Positions 6,229 through 8,830 of a stretch of 8,830 nt of DNA are shown here, piece by piece (position 1 is the stretch's first letter; every line of letters starts with the position of its first letter). The stretch is taken from NCBI GenBank assembly GCA_900556555.1, contig USPF01000066.1, positions 1 through 8,830 of the forward strand, written 5' to 3'. A model generated the notes under the pieces. The model ran no database searches. It was not told the origin of the DNA and saw only the letters and a list, made by a program, of their open reading frames with translations. Position numbers and translations under genes: made by a program. The stretch is from an uncultured Blautia sp. (GTDB lineage: Bacteria; Bacillota; Clostridia; Lachnospirales; Lachnospiraceae).

Positions 6229-7207
6229 GAATACAATCAAGATTCTGATCATCACTTTGTCAGTCATTGCAGTTATTGCAGCAGCGGGTGCGATTTATGT
6301 GGGCATTCAGAATCAAAAGATGAAAGAACAGAGTAAAAGACAGCCCAAACAGGAACAAACAGAAAGTTCTTCTTACATTACTTACCAGGGAAAAAAATAT
6401 GAGTATAATGCAAATTTAAGAACGCTGTTATTTCTCGGTGTTGATAAAGATGAAGAAGTGACAGTGAAAGAAACCACGGGACGCAGCGGACAGTCAGACT
6501 GCATTATTTTGCTGGTATTAGACACGGAAGAGAAGACGACGACTCTTTTAGAGATCTCCAGAGATACTATGGCAGATGTGAAGATATATGGGCTGGAGGG
6601 GGATTATTTGTCTACTGAAACAGCACAGATTGCGACCCAGTATGCGTACGGAGATGGAGAGATGAGAAGCTGTCAGTTAAGCAGGGAGGCTGTTTCGACT
6701 CTTTTGTATGACATTCCGATTAACGATTATCTTTCATTAAATATGGCCGGAATTGCGCCGATCACAGATCAGATCGGAGGTGTGGAGATAACGATACCCG
6801 AAGATTATACAGCAATTGATCCGGCGTTTGTGCAGGGCAGTACCATTGTGTTAAACGGAGAATTGTCAGAAAAATATATACGCAGCAGGGATACGGATGT
6901 GCTTGGGAGCAACAACCAGAGAATGGAGAGGCAGACACAGTTTATACAGGCGCTCCTGGCGAAAGTACAAGTGTCAGAAGATAACGGAAATTCGATGATG
7001 CAGCAGTTTTGGAGTGCAGGTCGACCATATATCACAACCGATTTAAGTATGGATATGCTGGAAAAATTGTCTTCGTACTCCATGGATCCGGAGATTTTAA
7101 CAGTTCCGGGGGAGGTAAGAGCCGGTGCAGAACATGATGAATTTTATGTAGATGATGAGGCATTACAGAAGATGATCATAGAGATTTTTTATAAAGAAGC
7201 AGACTGA
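6215..7207 (+). CDS. LytR-CpsA-Psr (LCP) family glycopolymer-peptidoglycan ligase
   Basis: LCP enzymes transfer undecaprenyl-phosphate-linked glycopolymers such as capsule or teichoic acid to peptidoglycan on the outer surface. The 330 residues have an N-terminal membrane anchor (about 9-31), a polar linker and the LCP domain. Visible motifs are LLFLGVDKDE (71-80), GRSGQSDCIILLVLD (89-103), LLEISRDTM (111-119, Arg116 and Asp117), NDYLSLNMAGIAPITDQIGG (170-189) and YIRSRDTDVLGSNNQRMERQ (221-240). Arg223, Arg225, Arg236 and Arg239 form the pyrophosphate-binding cluster. The start overlaps the sortase stop by 14 bases and carries TAGAGG about 12 bases upstream, so the two are translationally linked. 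Length and motifs are complete. The context, in a capsule locus beside cpsC, fits a capsule-anchoring role (CpsA-like); the exact polymer is inferred. Confidence 0.92.
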   Translation: MKKNKNTIKILIITLSVIAVIAAAGAIYVGIQNQKMKEQSKRQPKQEQTESSSYITYQGKKYEYNANLRTLLFLGVDKDEEVTVKETTGRSGQSDCIILLVLDTEEKTTTLLEISRDTMADVKIYGLEGDYLSTETAQIATQYAYGDGEMRSCQLSREAVSTLLYDIPINDYLSLNMAGIAPITDQIGGVEITIPEDYTAIDPAFVQGSTIVLNGELSEKYIRSRDTDVLGSNNQRMERQTQFIQALLAKVQVSEDNGNSMMQQFWSAGRPYITTDLSMDMLEKLSSYSMDPEILTVPGEVRAGAEHDEFYVDDEALQKMIIEIFYKEAD

Positions 7208-7249
7208 AATAGAAGTATGTACAAATAGCATAAAAAATGTATAAAAAGG

Positions 7250-7278
7250 TTTACAAAGCTTAGAATCAGTGGTATTCT
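7250..7278 (+). promoter_or_regulatory. Strong sigma-A-type promoter for the SPQTG surface-protein gene
   Basis: TTTACA (7250-7255) and TATTCT (7273-7278) are separated by exactly 17 bases, with a TGG extension just before the -10 box. The -35 and -10 boxes each match the consensus at five of six positions. The predicted start is near 7284-7286, giving a 5' leader of about 40 bases ending in GGGGG (7313-7317), 7 bases before the ATG. It should give the surface-protein gene its own, strong transcript. Confidence 0.75.
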
Positions 7279-7280
7279 AA
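7260..7280. promoter_or_regulatory. Dyad TTAGAAT-N7-ATTCTAA overlapping the -10 box, possible operator
   Basis: TTAGAAT (7260-7266) and ATTCTAA (7274-7280) are perfect 7-base inverted arms around a 7-base centre, CAGTGGT. The right arm lies over the -10 element, so a dimeric repressor bound here would block the promoter. No regulator gene is in the window, so the partner is unknown. The dyad could also come partly from the AT-rich promoter itself. Confidence 0.45.
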
Positions 7281-7324
7281 AAAAGTATAAAAAGTTTGGT
7301 TCCACGGTACAAGGGGGAAATATT

Positions 7325-7927
7325 ATGAGATTAAAAAAATTGGTTAGTGCTGCGGCAGCAGCGGTATTGGCGTTATCTATGAGTCTGACAGCAGTGGCGG
7401 CACCGTCACCGGGTGTATCAGGTGTTGTAACAGTAGATTCGGTGAATAATGGAGTTGACGGTAATGGAAATAAGATCACAGCAACTCTTGGAGAAGTGCC
7501 GGCAGAGTATCAGGATGCAGTAGCTGAAGTGAGAAAGCCGGAGACATTGAAAGCACTCTTAGGAAGTGCATATAAAGATACGATGTCAGTGGTTGATGTG
7601 AGAGATGTCATTGTTCCGGACGGCACAGTATTTCCGGCAACGATTACATTTAAAGTTCCGGGAGTAACAGCAAGTACAAATGTTGCAGTGCTTCACTATG
7701 ATACAGATAAAAAAGCATGGGAAGTTGTAGATTCCAAAGCAGGACAGGGAACGATTACAGCGATATTTAATTCATTATCACCGGTTGCGTTTGTTGTGGA
7801 TAAGAGCACATCTGCTTCGGTAACATCTCCTCAGACAGGAGAACATTCTATGGTCGTATTATTAGGAGCAGTTGCAGTGGTGGCAGCTTGTGGCGCAGTT
7901 GGATTATCCAGAAAGAAAAGAGCGTAG
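7325..7927 (+). CDS. Small secreted surface protein with SPQTG sortase signal
   Basis: The 200-residue product has a typical signal peptide (MRLKK, then a long Ala/Val/Leu core; cleavage probably near AVA at 23-25). A mature domain of about 140 residues follows. Its end has the sortase signal SPQTGEHS (168-175), a hydrophobic segment (about 176-193) and the basic tail SRKKRA. SPxTG/NPxTG-type motifs are used by class B sortases in some Clostridia, which fits the srtB gene in the same cluster. The mature part contains a beta-rich segment, FPATITFKVPGVTASTNVAV (103-122), continuing as LHYDTDKKAWEVVDS and SLSPVAFVVDKS. I recall this segment from Lachnospiraceae surface proteins but cannot name a function for it. 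It has its own promoter and a strong terminator immediately after, which suggests high expression. It is an anchored wall protein with confidence; its role is unknown. A structural or polysaccharide-associated role is inferred from context only. Confidence 0.88.
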   Translation: MRLKKLVSAAAAAVLALSMSLTAVAAPSPGVSGVVTVDSVNNGVDGNGNKITATLGEVPAEYQDAVAEVRKPETLKALLGSAYKDTMSVVDVRDVIVPDGTVFPATITFKVPGVTASTNVAVLHYDTDKKAWEVVDSKAGQGTITAIFNSLSPVAFVVDKSTSASVTSPQTGEHSMVVLLGAVAVVAACGAVGLSRKKRA

Positions 7928-7943
7928 TTACACATAGAAGTTT

Positions 7944-7980
7944 AATCCTCTTCTGCATAATTTCAGAGGAGGATTTTTTT
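7944..7980 (+). terminator. Intrinsic terminator/attenuator between the surface-protein gene and cpsD
   Basis: AATCCTCTTCTG (7944-7955) pairs with CAGAGGAGGATT (7964-7975) in a 12-base stem with one G-T wobble and an 8-base loop. The run of seven Ts (7974-7980) begins within the end of the stem. This is a strong intrinsic terminator 16 bases after the stop of the surface-protein gene. Because cpsD follows with no clear promoter, it probably works as a partial terminator that sets cpsD level. Confidence 0.9.
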
Positions 7981-7988
7981 ATGCAGAA
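7951..7988. repeat. Second inverted repeat interlocked with the terminator
   Basis: TTCTGCATAA (7951-7960) and TTATGCAGAA (7979-7988) are perfect 10-base inverted arms. The left arm uses the 3' part of the terminator's left stem and most of its loop; the right arm lies after the T run. The two hairpins cannot coexist. The second can form only in RNA that has already read through the terminator, so it marks or protects the readthrough transcript rather than acting as a normal antiterminator. Confidence 0.65.
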
Positions 7989-8030
7989 AATACTCTAAAA
8001 GAGAAAGAGCTGTGAAATAAGGAGAAGAAA

Positions 8031-8720
8031 ATGAAAAGGGTAACTTTAAAGAAAAGAGAGTTGTCTTATGCAAGGACAGAAGAATTGAATACACTTCGTA
8101 CAAATATCCAGTTTTCCGGTGTGGATAAAAAGATTATAGCAGTAACCAGTTGTTTATCCGGGGAAGGCAAATCTACTATCACATATCATCTTGCAGGGTC
8201 TCTTGCGGAGCTTGGAAAACGAGTACTCTTAATCGATGCAGATATGAGAAAATCGGTGTTGGTCAATATACTGGAAAATGGAAATGTTGATAAAGGGTTA
8301 TCACATTATCTCTCCGGTCAGTGCAGTTTGTCGGAGGCCGTTTATGCAACAGACATTTCCAGACTGCATATTTTATTTGCAGGTCCTACTCCGCCGAATC
8401 CGACAGAGCTGTTGTCGGGAGAATTGTTTCGGGATACATTAGAGTCTTTCAGAGATATTTATGACTATATTTTGATTGACTGTGCGCCGGTAGGTATGGT
8501 CATAGATGCAGCGATCATTGCAAAAAGTTCTGATGCGGCAATTCTGGTGATTGAGTCCGGTGAGATCAAAAGGAAGCTGGCTGTAGAAGCGCGGGAAAAG
8601 CTGGATGCAGCGGGTTGTCCGATCCTGGGAGCTGTTTTAAATAAAGTAGAACGTAAACGTGGTGGATATTACCGGAAGTATTATGAAAAATATGAATCTG
8701 ATGTAAATTCAAGACAGTAA
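8031..8720 (+). CDS. cpsD: CpsD/CapB-like bacterial tyrosine kinase (BY-kinase)
   Basis: This cytoplasmic kinase autophosphorylates on a C-terminal tyrosine cluster and, with CpsC, controls capsule polymerisation and export. The 229 residues show the oligomerisation helix EELNTLRTNIQF (17-28), Walker A SGEGKST (43-49), Walker A' LLIDADMR (66-73), GPTPPNPTELL (118-128) and Walker B ILIDCAPVG (147-155). The tyrosine-rich tail is GGYYRKYYEKY (211-221), with five tyrosines. It has no membrane segment, so it needs CpsC as its activator. The ATG at 8031 has AAGGAG ending 6 bases upstream. The gene is separated from cpsC by three genes and a terminator, and I found no promoter in the 100-base gap before it, so readthrough is likely. 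A strong terminator follows. Confidence 0.94.
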   Translation: MKRVTLKKRELSYARTEELNTLRTNIQFSGVDKKIIAVTSCLSGEGKSTITYHLAGSLAELGKRVLLIDADMRKSVLVNILENGNVDKGLSHYLSGQCSLSEAVYATDISRLHILFAGPTPPNPTELLSGELFRDTLESFRDIYDYILIDCAPVGMVIDAAIIAKSSDAAILVIESGEIKRKLAVEAREKLDAAGCPILGAVLNKVERKRGGYYRKYYEKYESDVNSRQ

Positions 8721-8733
8721 GATAGACAATATC

Positions 8734-8803
8734 CGACATCTTTCGTACAATATGCCGAAGAAATTTCGTGTTAGCCGAATTTCTTCGGCATTCTGTCGTT
8801 TTT
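8734..8803 (+). terminator. Strong intrinsic terminator after cpsD
   Basis: ATGCCGAAGAAATT (8752-8765) and AATTTCTTCGGCAT (8778-8791) form a perfect 14-base stem with a 12-base loop. Outside it, ACA (8747-8749) can pair with TGT (8794-8796). Alternatively CGACA (8734-8738) can pair with TGTCG (8794-8798), which brings the stem right up to the five Ts at 8799-8803. It ends the cpsD transcript. The remaining 27 bases of the window hold nothing that I recognise. Confidence 0.85.
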
Positions 8804-8830
8804 CACTTTCTTTTTAAAAGTAGATAAAGT

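Larger units (their letters stand above)
7239..7294 (+). repeat. Direct repeat GTATAAAAAG flanking the promoter
   Basis: GTATAAAAAG occurs at 7239-7248, immediately before the -35 box, and again at 7285-7294, just at or after the expected transcription start. The copies are 46 bases apart. The sequence is AT-rich, so chance is possible. An exact 10-base repeat bracketing a promoter nevertheless resembles paired regulator sites. Confidence 0.5.

Noticed and set aside
7189..7479. Minus-strand reading frame across the surface-protein promoter and signal peptide
   Set aside because: It is antisense to a gene with a signal peptide, promoter and sorting signal, and encodes no recognisable motif. 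The other minus-strand frames in the window are the same kind of shadow.
1..8830. CRISPR array, tRNA or rRNA genes
   Set aside because: No regularly spaced repeats and no tRNA- or rRNA-like conserved sequence are visible on either strand.

Overview
The window comes from a low-to-mid GC Gram-positive bacterium, most likely a gut Clostridia of the Lachnospiraceae type. I infer this from strong AGGAG/GGGGG ribosome sites, sigma-A-like promoters with extended -10 elements, a class B sortase with an SPxTG substrate, and a split CpsC/CpsD pair. It lies in an exopolysaccharide or capsule locus, with every gene on the + strand.

Region 1 (1-4560) holds nucleotide-sugar genes. The 3' part of a UDP-glucose 6-dehydrogenase gene (UDP-glucuronate supply) comes first, then a small unrecognised membrane/coiled-coil ORF. 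Next is a scar of an IS66-family element: its left end, leader and the first 26 codons of tnpA. The scar ends exactly where capF begins, with the tnpA stop overlapping the capF start as TAATG. Then come capF, a short NeuD/PglD-like acyltransferase (ATGA overlap with capF) and capG. CapF and CapG catalyse the last two steps to UDP-N-acetyl-L-fucosamine. CapE, which starts that pathway and often sits beside capF, is not in the window.

Region 2 (4561-8830) is the assembly-control and surface part. An extended -10 promoter precedes cpsC, a Wzz-like chain-length regulator and kinase activator. Its expected partner, the tyrosine kinase gene cpsD, lies 2.7 kb further on. Between them is an island: a class B sortase, an overlapping LytR-CpsA-Psr ligase, and a 200-residue secreted protein ending in an SPQTG sorting signal. 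The substrate gene has its own near-consensus promoter overlapped by a dyad, and is followed by a strong intrinsic terminator. cpsD sits behind that terminator with no promoter I could find, so readthrough probably sets its level. A second strong terminator closes the unit after cpsD.

Read together, region 1 supplies activated sugars. CpsC/CpsD control polymer length and export, and the LCP enzyme attaches polymer to the wall. The sortase anchors a small surface protein co-encoded with this machinery. The main points for follow-up are the sortase/LCP/substrate island splitting cpsC from cpsD, the IS66 scar that now serves as the 5' leader of capF, and the layered structure around the substrate gene's promoter and terminator.
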